DNA from: Methanocella_A sp963769045
GTDB taxonomy: Archaea; Halobacteriota; Methanocellia; Methanocellales; Methanocellaceae
Direction of reading: 5' to 3'
DNA: 64,000 nt
NCBI GenBank assembly: GCA_963769045.1
Contig: CAVYKK010000014.1
Location: 1 to 64,000, forward strand
Shown here: piece by piece, positions 27,389 to 36,462 of the stretch
Position numbering within the stretch: position 1 is the first letter of the stretch
How the letters are laid out: each line of letters starts with the position of its first letter
Made by a program: the position numbers and the translations under genes
The notes under the pieces: model-generated
Database searches by the model: none
The model's input: only the letters and a program-made list of their open reading frames with translations
Told to the model about the DNA's origin: nothing

Positions 27389-27619
27389 CGTCGTACCTCC
27401 AGTTACCCGCTGACCTAGCCAGCAAAAGCAATATCTTGATAATCTTACTTAAACCTTTCTCTTTTAATTGAAAATTATTGAAAAATAATACCGCTTGTGT
27501 GTAAAATATATAAATAGGACAGACGCCCGTGACTGCGGTGATGTTGTTCTATCCCGGTATGTTTTTCCACCAGTCCGGTTCAGGAACATTAAAATAAATA
27601 ATTAAATATAATTTTAATC

Positions 27620-29338
27620 ATGAGGAGCCAGGATCTGCGAAAGCTCGGGCCAGAGATTGATTCCCTGAAACTTTCTATGGACTGGAGCCCCGCGGACCTG
27701 GACAAGCCGCAGGTGCTGGTCGACGACGTCTGGGGCGACGCGCTCCCGGGAAGCTACCACCTGCACGAGCTGTCGGACGCGGCATCGCGGGGCGTCTACG
27801 CCAGTGGGGGGAAGCCTGCACAGTTCCACGTGACTGATATGTGCGACGGCATTGCACAGGGCACTGAGGGAATGAACTATTCGCTGCTGTCCAGGGAGAT
27901 CATCTGCGATATGGTCGAAATCCACTGGCAGACACAGCCTGTCGATGCCATGGTGCTTTTATCGAGCTGCGACAAGGCAGTGCCTGCGCACTTGATGGCT
28001 ATGGCAAGAATGGGAGACGCGCCGGCCATCCATATTCCGGGCGGCACTATGATTGAAGGGCCGGGCATATTCACGCTGGAGCAGGTGGGGAGGATATACT
28101 CGGAGCTGAAGCGAGGCAGGATAGAGCCAGAGGAGTATCGTTTCCTGCAGTGCAGCGCCTGCCCTACGGAAGGCTCCTGCTCGTTCATGGGCACCGCCAA
28201 CACTATGCAGTCGCTCTCGGAAGCGCTGGGCATGACGCTGCCCGGGGCCGCGGTCATGCCGGCGTTCGTCAGCCCTGTCCGGCACATGGCTGATGCGGCC
28301 GGTCGCCGTGTCATGCAGATGATCGACGAAGGTCTTAAGACGAAGGATATACTGACCATGGACGCCTTCGAGAACGCCATCATGGTGCATGCGGCCATCG
28401 GCGGATCGACGAACGCAGTAATGCATTTGCCGGCTGTCGCTCACGAGCTGGGAATCGACATTCGCCCGAAGCTCTGGGACGAGCTTAACCCGAAAATACC
28501 GTACCTGCTGAACGTAAGGCCAAGCGGATGTCACCCCGCCATACTGTTCTGGTATGCCGGAGGTGTCCCGGGGATTATACAACAGATAAAAGACCATCTG
28601 CATCTCGACGCGGTGACCGTCAACGGCAGAACCATAGACGAGAACCTGAAGGAACTAGAGCGCCAGCACTTCTTTGAGCACGTGCGCCGGCATCTAGAGA
28701 GCTATAAAATAAAAGCCGAGGATGTCATCTTTCCCGCATCGAATCCGATCGGCATGGGCTCGCTGGCCATTCTTCATGGCAACCTGGCGCCGTCATATGC
28801 GATCATCAAGTATGCGGCTGTGCCGAAGGAAATGTTTCATCACACAGGCCCGGCCATTGTCTTCGAGGACGAGCTCAGCGCCCGGGACGCCATCCTTAAC
28901 GGCAACATCATGCCCGGATCCGTGATCGTCATCCGCTATGCAGGCCCCAGGGGTAGCGGCATGCCCGAGATGTTTTACCCGACGGAAGCACTGGTCTCCA
29001 GCCCGGAGCTATGCGGGACCACCGCCCTGGTCACCGACGGCCGGTTCTCGGGAGCATCCAGGGGACCGGCCGTTGGCTATGTATCGCCGGAAGCCGTGGA
29101 AGGCGGACCTATGGCCATCGTCCGGGACGACGACTATATCGAGATCAACATCCACACCCGTGAGCTCAATATCGTGGGCACCCGGGGACACCGCGAGAGC
29201 CCGGAGACCATGGCGGAGGTCATCAAAGAAAGGCTCTCAAAATGGGTGCCGCCCCCGAATAAGTTCAAAGGCGTGCTGGGGCGGTACACTTCGCTGGCCA
29301 CCTCGGCCATGCAAGGCGCTTATATGAGGTACCGTTAA
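27620..29338 (+). CDS. IlvD/Edd-family dehydratase
   Basis: A 572-residue Fe-S dehydratase of the dihydroxy-acid/phosphogluconate dehydratase family. Cluster-binding cysteines appear in MCDGIAQG, LLSSCDKAVP and PTEGSCSFMGTANTM; GGSTNAVMHLPA, RPSGCHPA and TDGRFSGASRGPAVG are the family's other signatures. It may be the valine/isoleucine enzyme (ilvD) or a sugar-acid dehydratase: no branched-chain or sugar genes adjoin it, and the SCSFMGTANTM loop differs from the usual IlvD form, so no symbol is given. Single gene with an A/T-rich upstream region. Confidence 0.85.
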   Translation: MRSQDLRKLGPEIDSLKLSMDWSPADLDKPQVLVDDVWGDALPGSYHLHELSDAASRGVYASGGKPAQFHVTDMCDGIAQGTEGMNYSLLSREIICDMVEIHWQTQPVDAMVLLSSCDKAVPAHLMAMARMGDAPAIHIPGGTMIEGPGIFTLEQVGRIYSELKRGRIEPEEYRFLQCSACPTEGSCSFMGTANTMQSLSEALGMTLPGAAVMPAFVSPVRHMADAAGRRVMQMIDEGLKTKDILTMDAFENAIMVHAAIGGSTNAVMHLPAVAHELGIDIRPKLWDELNPKIPYLLNVRPSGCHPAILFWYAGGVPGIIQQIKDHLHLDAVTVNGRTIDENLKELERQHFFEHVRRHLESYKIKAEDVIFPASNPIGMGSLAILHGNLAPSYAIIKYAAVPKEMFHHTGPAIVFEDELSARDAILNGNIMPGSVIVIRYAGPRGSGMPEMFYPTEALVSSPELCGTTALVTDGRFSGASRGPAVGYVSPEAVEGGPMAIVRDDDYIEINIHTRELNIVGTRGHRESPETMAEVIKERLSKWVPPPNKFKGVLGRYTSLATSAMQGAYMRYR

Positions 29339-29426
29339 CACAAATGGCACAAATGATCGGCGATCAGGATTATCCTCTTTGTGTTAGTTATTTGCACATC
29401 TTTTTGTACAGGCTGAGAAGGCACCT

Positions 29427-29539
29427 GACACAAGGCCACGAAGGCCACGAAGGCCACAACGTATGTTTAAAAAGGTTCGTGGAAGCCCCTTTATAAAAAT
29501 GGACCTCGTGGCCTTTGTGGCCTTTGTGGCCTTCGTGTC
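29427..29539. repeat. Hairpin of CCACGAAGG repeats
   Basis: Left arm GACACAAGGCCACGAAGGCC with more CCACGAAGG copies, right arm GGCCTTTGTGGCCTTCGTGTC, and a ~50-base A/T-rich loop. It has the same plan as the CACAGAGG elements at 11.3 and 16.7 kb but a different repeat sequence. It lies between two convergent genes. Confidence 0.75.
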
Positions 29540-29599
29540 TGATGCCTTCTCATTGTATACAACATTTCAGGAATGACTATGTCCTTAGTGCCCTTAGTG

Positions 29600-29848
29600 T
29601 CACCCTTTCTTCTGCTGCACGGCAAGGAAATTAAACGACCGCTGGACGCCCGGCAGGGCCTGTATTGCGGCAATGGTCGCTTCCAGCTTCTTAATGTTGT
29701 CCGCATACACCTTCACGAACAGCTCGAACGGGCCCATCATAGTGTAGACCTCCACCACGTTCTCCATGTTGACCAGCGCGTCGATGATGCGATCCTCGTG
29801 CTCGAGGTCGATGGACAGGCCGATAAAAGAGGTGTACATGGCGATCAC
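29600..29848 (-). CDS. Stand-alone Lrp/AsnC ligand-binding (RAM) domain protein
   Basis: A ~80-residue protein consisting only of the RAM domain of Lrp/AsnC regulators: TSFIGLSIDLEHEDRIIDAL, VVEVYTMMGPFELFVKVYA, LPGVQRSFNFLAV. The DNA-binding helix-turn-helix is absent. Such stand-alone domains bind amino acids or pair with full-length Lrp proteins. It may start at the first or fourth residue (MIAM, MYTS). The neighbouring IlvD/Edd dehydratase could hint at amino-acid metabolism, but the two genes converge. Confidence 0.8.
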   Translation of the reverse strand: MIAMYTSFIGLSIDLEHEDRIIDALVNMENVVEVYTMMGPFELFVKVYADNIKKLEATIAAIQALPGVQRSFNFLAVQQKKG

Positions 29849-30053
29849 AGGCGGACTACAGGGTTAATGTTTAGGGGCAAGATAGATAAGGCTTGCCTAA
29901 TTTAATATATTAATGTAAGTATATATCATTATCCATATAACCTTCTGGTAAACAAGAGTGATCTGTCGGCCTTTTATTCATTATCGACGCCCGCGCTTTA
30001 AATTGTACCACGCCTTAATTACCCTCATGCCTGTACATTTTATTGGGAGCCGT

Positions 30054-31061
30054 ATGGGTGGCGCGACTTGCGACGTTAAAGAAAACAGGCAAACGCCGCT
30101 GACCCCGCTGGCAAAGGCCGCGTACAGGGTCTTTAACAACCGGATTGTGGAGACGTTCATCGTGGCCGTCATCGCCGTCTGCGTCCTGTCGACGGCAGTC
30201 ATCGACGGCATTCTTGGTACCAGGACCAAGCGTAAGCTCATTGAAAGCCTGAGGAGCGTCTCCAGGGATAAGCTGAGCGGGCTGCGGAAGGCACAGATCA
30301 GGTACGTGTTCCGGTGCAAGTTCGGCCTCAGCAGGATCAGGATCAGGCTGGCCGGCGGCTCCTACTGGCTGTCCATCCCGTGCATCATCGAGGGCAGAAA
30401 AGATGGCCGGGACGTGAAGTACATGGCCAAGATAGTCAACGGCATGAGCGCGATCAAGCACCGCTACATGACGATGCTGCGCAACCTGGGCGTCGCTGCG
30501 GGGGCCATGGATATGCGTTTTGACGAGTACGAGGATGCGAAAGAGATGGCGAGCTTCGAGCGCTACTGCCTGACGAAGCTGAGGGACGAGCAGGTGAGCG
30601 CCCCGGCCGTGATTGGCATGTTCAGGCTCAACGAGGACGACTACATGCTGGTCATGGAGTTCATCGAAGGCATGCCCCTGTCGGAAGTGCCCGTAGACAA
30701 CAGCATGCTGGACCAGGTCTTCCAGGACATCCGGACCATGCATGACCATGGGTTCGTGCACGGGGACATCAAGCTGGATAATTTTCTTGTATCAGGCGGC
30801 AAAATATTCGTCCTCGACTGCCTGAAGGTCGGGTACTCGGCGTTCCAGGCGGCCAAATCGTTCGACACGATATGCGCGTTGTGCGCCATGTGCCAGAAGG
30901 TACCGGTCGATCGCGTCGTCGGGCAGGCCCGCAAGTACTTTTCCGAGGACGAGCTGCTGCAGGCAGGTAAGCTGCTGGACGTGGCGGTGAGCAAGGTGGA
31001 CATCGAGCTGTCGGACAACAAAGTCCGAGAGCTGAGACGCGCTCTTGGCAACCCTGTATGA
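30054..31061 (+). CDS. Membrane-anchored protein-kinase-like protein, paralog 1
   Basis: A ~335-residue protein with one N-terminal membrane helix (VETFIVAVIAVCVLSTAVI, about residues 35-55) and a kinase-like domain. The catalytic loop HGDIKLDNFL is clear; the usual DFG position reads LDCLK, so metal binding may be altered. LVMEFIEGMPLSE marks the hinge. Relatives are in the RIO/Bud32/lipopolysaccharide-kinase branch. GGGAG five bases before 30054 favours that start over an ATG at 30027. A close paralog follows 51 bases downstream. Confidence 0.75.
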   Translation: MGGATCDVKENRQTPLTPLAKAAYRVFNNRIVETFIVAVIAVCVLSTAVIDGILGTRTKRKLIESLRSVSRDKLSGLRKAQIRYVFRCKFGLSRIRIRLAGGSYWLSIPCIIEGRKDGRDVKYMAKIVNGMSAIKHRYMTMLRNLGVAAGAMDMRFDEYEDAKEMASFERYCLTKLRDEQVSAPAVIGMFRLNEDDYMLVMEFIEGMPLSEVPVDNSMLDQVFQDIRTMHDHGFVHGDIKLDNFLVSGGKIFVLDCLKVGYSAFQAAKSFDTICALCAMCQKVPVDRVVGQARKYFSEDELLQAGKLLDVAVSKVDIELSDNKVRELRRALGNPV

Positions 31062-31112
31062 GACCGGCTGCAGGTAAATTATTTACCGGCAGGCCACGTT
31101 CATGCCGTTGTC

Positions 31113-32130
31113 ATGAGCCGGCTGCGGAAAGCCCCTGTCAATCTGGTCAATTACGTCCTGAACAACAGCATCGTGCTGGCGATCATCGTTTCAGTCGTAG
31201 GCGTAGTATACCTGGTTTTACGGACGATCGATCAGGACGTTCCGCACCCACTTCAAGAAGGCGCTGATCGACCGCATACATGACGTTTCCCGGGACAATC
31301 TCAGCCCTATCCGCCGGGCGCAGATCAGGTACCTGTTCAAGCGGACCTACGGCCTGAAGAAGATCAGGATAAAGCTGGCCGGGGGCAGCTACTGGATGTC
31401 CATACCCTGTATCGTCGAGGGCGTCGATAAAGAGACGAAGCAGCCCCGGAAGTACATGGGCAAGATCATCAACGACCGCAGCGCGATCAAGCACCACTAC
31501 ATGACGATATTGCGCAGGCTCGGGGTCCTCACGGAGGGCACGCGGCTCGACTTCATGGACCACATCAGCGCGGAGGACATGGTCGACTTCGAGCGGGACT
31601 GGATGCGGCTCCTGAAGCAGAAGGGCATCAATGTCCCGGAAGTCTACGGCGTCCACCGGCTGAACCATGACGACTACATCCTGGTGATGGAGTTCATCGA
31701 AGGCAGGCCCCTCTCGAAGGTCAACATCGACGAGGCGATCGTCGATCAGGTCTTCGCCATGCTGAAGGTCATGCATGAGACAGGCGTCTTTCATGGCGAC
31801 GTAAAGCTCGATAACTTCCTGTATGCCGACGGCCGCATCTACGTGGTCGACAGCCTGAAGATCAACCCGGATGATCCGATGCGCGCCCATATGTTCGACC
31901 TGGCCTGTGCGGTACTGGCGCTGGCGCAACGGCTGCCCGTAGACACGGTCATGAAGTACGCTCTGAAGTACCACCCGAAAGAAGAGTTGTTAGGGGCGTC
32001 GGAATTGCTGGGCGTCGCGCTGAATAAGGTAGACTTAGAGGTGCCGCCTGAAAAGGTGGATGAAATACGGCGGGCCCTCGAGAATCGGGTGTGGTTATTA
32101 TCTGGCAATATTAGCAAAAAGCTTAACTGA
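31113..32130 (+). CDS. Membrane-anchored protein-kinase-like protein, paralog 2, apparent +1 frameshift
   Basis: Tandem paralog of the preceding gene with the same plan: N-terminal helix (IVLAIIVSVVGVVYLVL), SYWMSIPCIVEG, LVMEFIEGRPLSK, and the catalytic loop HGDVKLDNFLY followed by VVDSLK. The N-terminal part from ATG 31113 is one frame off the kinase part (open from about 31207). Removing one base between about 31219 and 31238 joins the helix to RTFRTHFKKALIDRI, which aligns with TRTKRKLIESL of paralog 1. A third copy of the extreme C-terminus lies at 33.4 kb. Confidence 0.75.
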
Positions 32131-33277
32131 TACGGACATTATCCGCAGGTCGACGGTAATCGTGGCAATCATCGTACCGGTAGGATATAATCGCCCGGGG
32201 CACAAGCTGTACAGCAAGCCCGATAAACATGACGATGAGCGAAAGCCATAATTCCCGGGCTACAAAGAGGTAATATAAGCCGAGCAACAGGAAGGAAAAC
32301 CCGGCCCAGCCGGCCGCCCTCGCCGCCTTACAGCGTCCCCGTCGCGAAATGTTGAAGGGCCGATACCCACCATTGAAATCGCCACAGGTTATCCTTGAGC
32401 CGAGCACGAGAAACGAGAAGGCTTCCCTTAAAAGGGCCTGGCTACCGATGGCAGTGACTATCAACAGGCAAGCGCCGGTTGCCACCGAGAGGTTAAGCGT
32501 CGTCCATATGCCGAAAAGCACGGCACACGTGCACATGGCGATGCCGGCAGCCGCCGCCCCGAACCTCAAACGGATATTCCCCGGCGCCCGGCCTGCTCGC
32601 AGGTCACATGTCACGCCATCAACCGTTGCCGAATACGAATGCCGGTGATAGGAGTACTTTACGATCCAGAAGGGATAGTATACGCAAAAAACTTCGATCG
32701 GTTTGATGCTGATCTTTTTATCGGTAACGTTCGGGATTTTTGTGTATTTCTCTTTAATGACCTCATTTCCTATTGCCTCGATGCCATCGAGTACTGCCTT
32801 ATCCTTCGAAATCGTGATGCCCGGTGCCCGGGACGGTCTGCCTGCGTCATACTCGCCTGTCGCATTTCTCAAGAAGAGAAGGCCGACATCACCGGAGTCG
32901 CATGCAATGCCGGTCCAGGAGAAACACAGGTCTATATCCCTGGACATATTTATTTTAGCCGTACCTTCATCGCTGACGTACTCGAAGCCGTCCACGCGTC
33001 CGGTGGCCTCTGCCAGGAGCTTCCAGAACGGCACATGCTCCATTCGGCATTCGGTGATCAGGCCTTGTTCTGGCAGGTCTCTGGCCTTGAGGCGGCCCTG
33101 CCACCATTTCCTTACCGCAACAACCGCCTGGTCTCTTGTGACAGTGCTCCGGAACATGATTACACCCTCACTTTTGCCAGGGGTAGAACAATTCCGGCAA
33201 TATGGAGTCTCATCTCCTGTGACGAGCATGCTGCCGCAGGCGGGGCAGGTCCCGCATTGAGATATACCAGTCATCAT
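32123..33277 (-). CDS. Zinc-ribbon membrane protein, unknown function
   Basis: A ~384-residue protein with an N-terminal four-cysteine zinc ribbon (CPAC and CRNC), a ~180-residue cytoplasmic region (with MEHVPFWKL and IEVFCVYYPFWIVKYSYH) and about four membrane helices in the C-terminal 150 residues. The paired 'PFW' motifs resemble a family of zinc-ribbon proteins that precede membrane helices, but the function is unknown. It overlaps paralog 2 by 8 bases at the convergent 3' ends, and the kinase tail remnant lies just upstream of its start, as if it had been inserted into a kinase array. The start at 33277 follows AAGG; a longer frame reaches 33304. Confidence 0.65.
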   Translation of the reverse strand: MMTGISQCGTCPACGSMLVTGDETPYCRNCSTPGKSEGVIMFRSTVTRDQAVVAVRKWWQGRLKARDLPEQGLITECRMEHVPFWKLLAEATGRVDGFEYVSDEGTAKINMSRDIDLCFSWTGIACDSGDVGLLFLRNATGEYDAGRPSRAPGITISKDKAVLDGIEAIGNEVIKEKYTKIPNVTDKKISIKPIEVFCVYYPFWIVKYSYHRHSYSATVDGVTCDLRAGRAPGNIRLRFGAAAAGIAMCTCAVLFGIWTTLNLSVATGACLLIVTAIGSQALLREAFSFLVLGSRITCGDFNGGYRPFNISRRGRCKAARAAGWAGFSFLLLGLYYLFVARELWLSLIVMFIGLAVQLVPRAIISYRYDDCHDYRRPADNVRIS

Positions 33278-33421
33278 AACGCCTTGGAATTTCCTGATGA
33301 GCACGCATATGCCGAGGCTTCACCACAATATCTCCTTAATGAGGCACACGGGCTACAATTTTAAATTATAAAAACAATGCAGATAAAATTGCTCTACGTA
33401 TACTATAGGAGCTATATAGAA

Positions 33422-33526
33422 ATGCTTGGCGTCGCGCTGAATAAGGTAGACTTAAAGGTGCCGCCGGAGAAAGTGGAAGAGATACGGCGGGCGTTTGATA
33501 AGCTGAAGGTCGCCGTCCGGGTTTAG
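33422..33526 (+). pseudogene. C-terminal remnant of a third kinase paralog
   Basis: A 34-codon frame, MLGVALNKVDLKVPPEKVEE then IRRAFDKLK, almost identical to the C-terminus of paralog 2 (GVALNKVDLEVPPEKVDE, IRRALENR). The match is also strong at nucleotide level. No kinase domain precedes it; the upstream sequence belongs to the zinc-ribbon gene on the other strand. So it is the 3' stump of a duplicated kinase gene, ending in a stop at 33524-33526. The 33540-33680 stretch after it holds GC-rich hairpins such as CCGGTATGG(GGGC)CGCCATACCGG and no gene. Confidence 0.75.
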
Positions 33527-33681
33527 AGTATTTGTTATAACAGGTCGGGCGCATCGCTGCAGGCCGGGCGGGCGCTCGCGCGGGCGCGCGTGAAAGGCCG
33601 GGGGTATCATATGAGTGATCATGGCATCCGGTATGGGGGCCGCCATACCGGCTTGCACAAACAATCCGGCGTCTTTTAATT

Positions 33682-34833
33682 TCAAGTCTTAGCGACGTAC
33701 ACGTTATCGTTTATCCGGGTAATCTCTGCGGAAACGCGTGACCCCACGGGCTTATCGGTCAGCACTCCGATCACACGGCCATTGGCAATAGCCAGCATCT
33801 CGCCATGTACTCTGCCTGGCGCAATGAGGTCGAGCTTCAGTTGATCGCCCTTTCTGAAAGCCTTGGGCATCGATGGCGCCCGGTGAATGCCGAAGTCGGC
33901 CGGTGTAAGCTTGAGCTTCATGTTATACTGCTGTTCAAGCACGGCGATTTTCTCGAAGAACTGGTCGAACCGCATGGGCTTTGTCTTTACTTTCTTGCCG
34001 AACTGGTATCGCACGTAGTTCTGTATGCCGAATCCGGGGTAACGCCGTCCGACGCCTATGGACTGGCCCCACTCTATTATCTTTCCCATCTCGTCGTCAT
34101 TGAATCCCGGCACCCAGACAGGGGCCAGCAATACGTCGATGCCGTTTTCAAGCAGTTTGACAGCGACGTCTTTGACATGCTCGACACTGTACTTAGTGCT
34201 GCCCGCGAGCGTTTGAGCAATGTGCTGGTCTAAAGATGAGACGGAGAGGTTAACGCGGTCGATGAGTCCGGCCATAGCTTTGATCTTTTCTTCGTCCAGC
34301 AGCATGCCGTTGCTCTGCGCGGAGATGACTTTCACGTTCGGCACTTTGCGCAGTTTCTGCAGCAGCTCGATCATATACGGGTAGATGAACGGCTCGCCCT
34401 GCCCGTCGATATGGGCCTCCACATCGTTGCCTTTTAATGCAGCGAGCTTCGCGAATTCTTCTACGAGATAGTCAGTGTCCACGATGAAGTCAGTCTTCCG
34501 GCTGGTGCTGTGCCCTTCGTCCACGCTGCAGAAGATGCAGTTCAGGTTGCAGCCCGAGGCGGGCCGGACCTGGATGAGGTTCGTGCCCCGGTCGATCAGG
34601 CCGAAAGCGGTGTGCCCTATCAGGGGAATGCCAGACTCTCTTGTGACATAGACGAGTTCCCGGTGCGTGTAATGGTTGCGCAGAAATTTCGGCTCCTGCA
34701 TGGAGACGATCTCTTCGTCGGAATATTTCTTGCTGAGCTTCGAGTAAAACTGACGGGGTACCCTCACCTCGATGGTGTCATGCATGACAAACACCTTATC
34801 CTTGCCCTCCTCGTAAATTTCCGAAAAGATCAT
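33682..34833 (-). CDS. Radical SAM protein with C-terminal TRAM domain
   Basis: A 383-residue enzyme. The 4Fe-4S/SAM site is CNLNCIFC (C-x3-C-x2-C) near residue 95, preceded by LIQVRPASG; GQGEPFIYP and VNLSVSSLD are typical of the radical-SAM barrel. The last ~60 residues (KGDQLKLDLIAPGRVHGEML through VGSRVSAEITRI) form a TRAM beta-barrel, an RNA-binding domain found in tRNA-modifying enzymes. So RNA modification is a reasonable inference, but the reaction is unknown. There is no second cluster motif as in methylthiotransferases. The start at 34833 is divergent from argH (~140 bases). Confidence 0.88.
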   Translation of the reverse strand: MIFSEIYEEGKDKVFVMHDTIEVRVPRQFYSKLSKKYSDEEIVSMQEPKFLRNHYTHRELVYVTRESGIPLIGHTAFGLIDRGTNLIQVRPASGCNLNCIFCSVDEGHSTSRKTDFIVDTDYLVEEFAKLAALKGNDVEAHIDGQGEPFIYPYMIELLQKLRKVPNVKVISAQSNGMLLDEEKIKAMAGLIDRVNLSVSSLDQHIAQTLAGSTKYSVEHVKDVAVKLLENGIDVLLAPVWVPGFNDDEMGKIIEWGQSIGVGRRYPGFGIQNYVRYQFGKKVKTKPMRFDQFFEKIAVLEQQYNMKLKLTPADFGIHRAPSMPKAFRKGDQLKLDLIAPGRVHGEMLAIANGRVIGVLTDKPVGSRVSAEITRINDNVYVAKT

Positions 34834-34971
34834 CGCAGCTAATATTCGCCTCTATGTAAAATAGGTTTTGTAGCCCGCCACAGGCCTGCACAAACGGGCT
34901 TCGGAGGCATGCCGGTGAAAGTATGATATATAATGACCGTAAAATGTATCCGCAGTTAAGAGCGTGCGGCT

Positions 34972-36462
34972 ATGAGCGAGAAAGAAGACATATTGCGGAG
35001 GGGCCGGCTGGCGGCCAAGGCTAAAGAAGTCAACGTGTTTACTTCGTCGGTACAGGCGGACTGCTGGATTTTCCCCTCGGACCTGCTGGTCGACCGGGCA
35101 CACACCGTCATGCTGGCGAAGCAGGGGATCATCGCGAAGGCCGATGCCGCAGCCATCCTGAAGTCGCTCGCCGCCATCGAGAAGGAAGGCGTCGACAAGG
35201 TAGACATACCGTCGTTCGAGGACGTCCACATGGCCATCGAGTCGCGGCTGATTAAGACCGTAGGCGAGAACGCCGGCGGCCGCATGCACTCCGGGCGCTC
35301 ACGTAACGATGAGGTGGCCACATGCGTCCGCATCTCTGCCCGCAAAGAGCTTCTGGGCCTGATGTCGGACCTGCTGGAGTTGCGCTCCGCACTCCTGGAC
35401 ATTGCAAGGAACAATGTGGACACAATCATGCCAGGCTTCACGCACCTGCAGCACGCGCAACCGACCACTCTGGCCCACCACATGCTCGCCCACATATCGG
35501 CCCTCGACAGGGATTTCGAGCGGCTGCTGGACGCATGGAAGTTCGTCAACATCTGCCCCCTGGGCAGCGCGGCCTTTGCATCTACCGGGTACCCGCTGGA
35601 CCGGGACTATACGGCGAAGCTGCTCGGCTTCGACCGGCCGATGGACAACTCCATGGACGGCGTGGCTGCTCGAGATTTCATTCTCGACCTCGCGTCGCGG
35701 CTGGCGATTATTGAAGTCGATCTGAGCCGGCTCGCCGACGAGCTGGTGCTCTGGAGCACCTCGGAGTTCGGGTTCGTCGAGCTGAGCGACACGTATGCCT
35801 CGACCAGCTCGATCATGCCCCAGAAGAAGAATCCCGACGTGCTGGAGCTGGTGCGTGGCCGCAGCGGCACGGTCATAGGCCACATGGTCGCCGCTTTTAC
35901 CATTGTCAAAGGACTTCCCTACAGCTATAATTCTGATTTGCAGGAAGTAACGCCTCAGCTGTTGCGCGCTTTCGAGATCACCAGGTCTTCTGTCCGCATC
36001 ATGGCCGGTGCGATACAGACGATGACGATCAAAAAGGACGAGATGGCCAGAAAGAGCACGATGGGCTTTACCACGGCCACGGAGATCGCCGATACCATCG
36101 TCAGGGCGACCGGACTCCCGTTTCGGACTGCTCACGGGATAGTCGGCCGGCTTGCGCGTGGCAGCGGCAACCCGTCGCTCAAGGACGTGGACAGCGCGTC
36201 GATGGAAATGATCGGCAAAAAGGTGAGCACGATGGGCCTGACCGCAAAGATGCTCGCAGAGGCCAAGGACCCGGCTACGAATATCGAGCGGCGCAACATA
36301 TCAGGCGGCCCTGCTAAGGCGACGGTCAGGAAGAAGATCGACGCAGAGAAGAAGAAGCTGTCGTCGGATAGTGAGAAGATGGCATCGCTGGGCAGGAGCA
36401 TTGATACAGCTTACGCTGCGCTGTCGAAAGCGGCGGACGGAATAGCGGGGAAGCGCAAATGA
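34972..36462 (+). CDS. argH: Argininosuccinate lyase
   Basis: Last step of arginine synthesis: argininosuccinate to arginine and fumarate. 496 residues, normal length. Signature SSIMPQKKNPD (fumarase/ASL superfamily), GRMHSGRSRNDEVAT, TVGENAGG, FTHLQHAQPT and PLGSAAFASTGYPLD are present. It is the first gene of an argH-gatD-gatE transcription unit: its stop overlaps the gatD start in ATGA. The linkage to tRNA amidation is not functionally obvious but implies coupled translation. Confidence 0.97.
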   Translation: MSEKEDILRRGRLAAKAKEVNVFTSSVQADCWIFPSDLLVDRAHTVMLAKQGIIAKADAAAILKSLAAIEKEGVDKVDIPSFEDVHMAIESRLIKTVGENAGGRMHSGRSRNDEVATCVRISARKELLGLMSDLLELRSALLDIARNNVDTIMPGFTHLQHAQPTTLAHHMLAHISALDRDFERLLDAWKFVNICPLGSAAFASTGYPLDRDYTAKLLGFDRPMDNSMDGVAARDFILDLASRLAIIEVDLSRLADELVLWSTSEFGFVELSDTYASTSSIMPQKKNPDVLELVRGRSGTVIGHMVAAFTIVKGLPYSYNSDLQEVTPQLLRAFEITRSSVRIMAGAIQTMTIKKDEMARKSTMGFTTATEIADTIVRATGLPFRTAHGIVGRLARGSGNPSLKDVDSASMEMIGKKVSTMGLTAKMLAEAKDPATNIERRNISGGPAKATVRKKIDAEKKKLSSDSEKMASLGRSIDTAYAALSKAADGIAGKRK

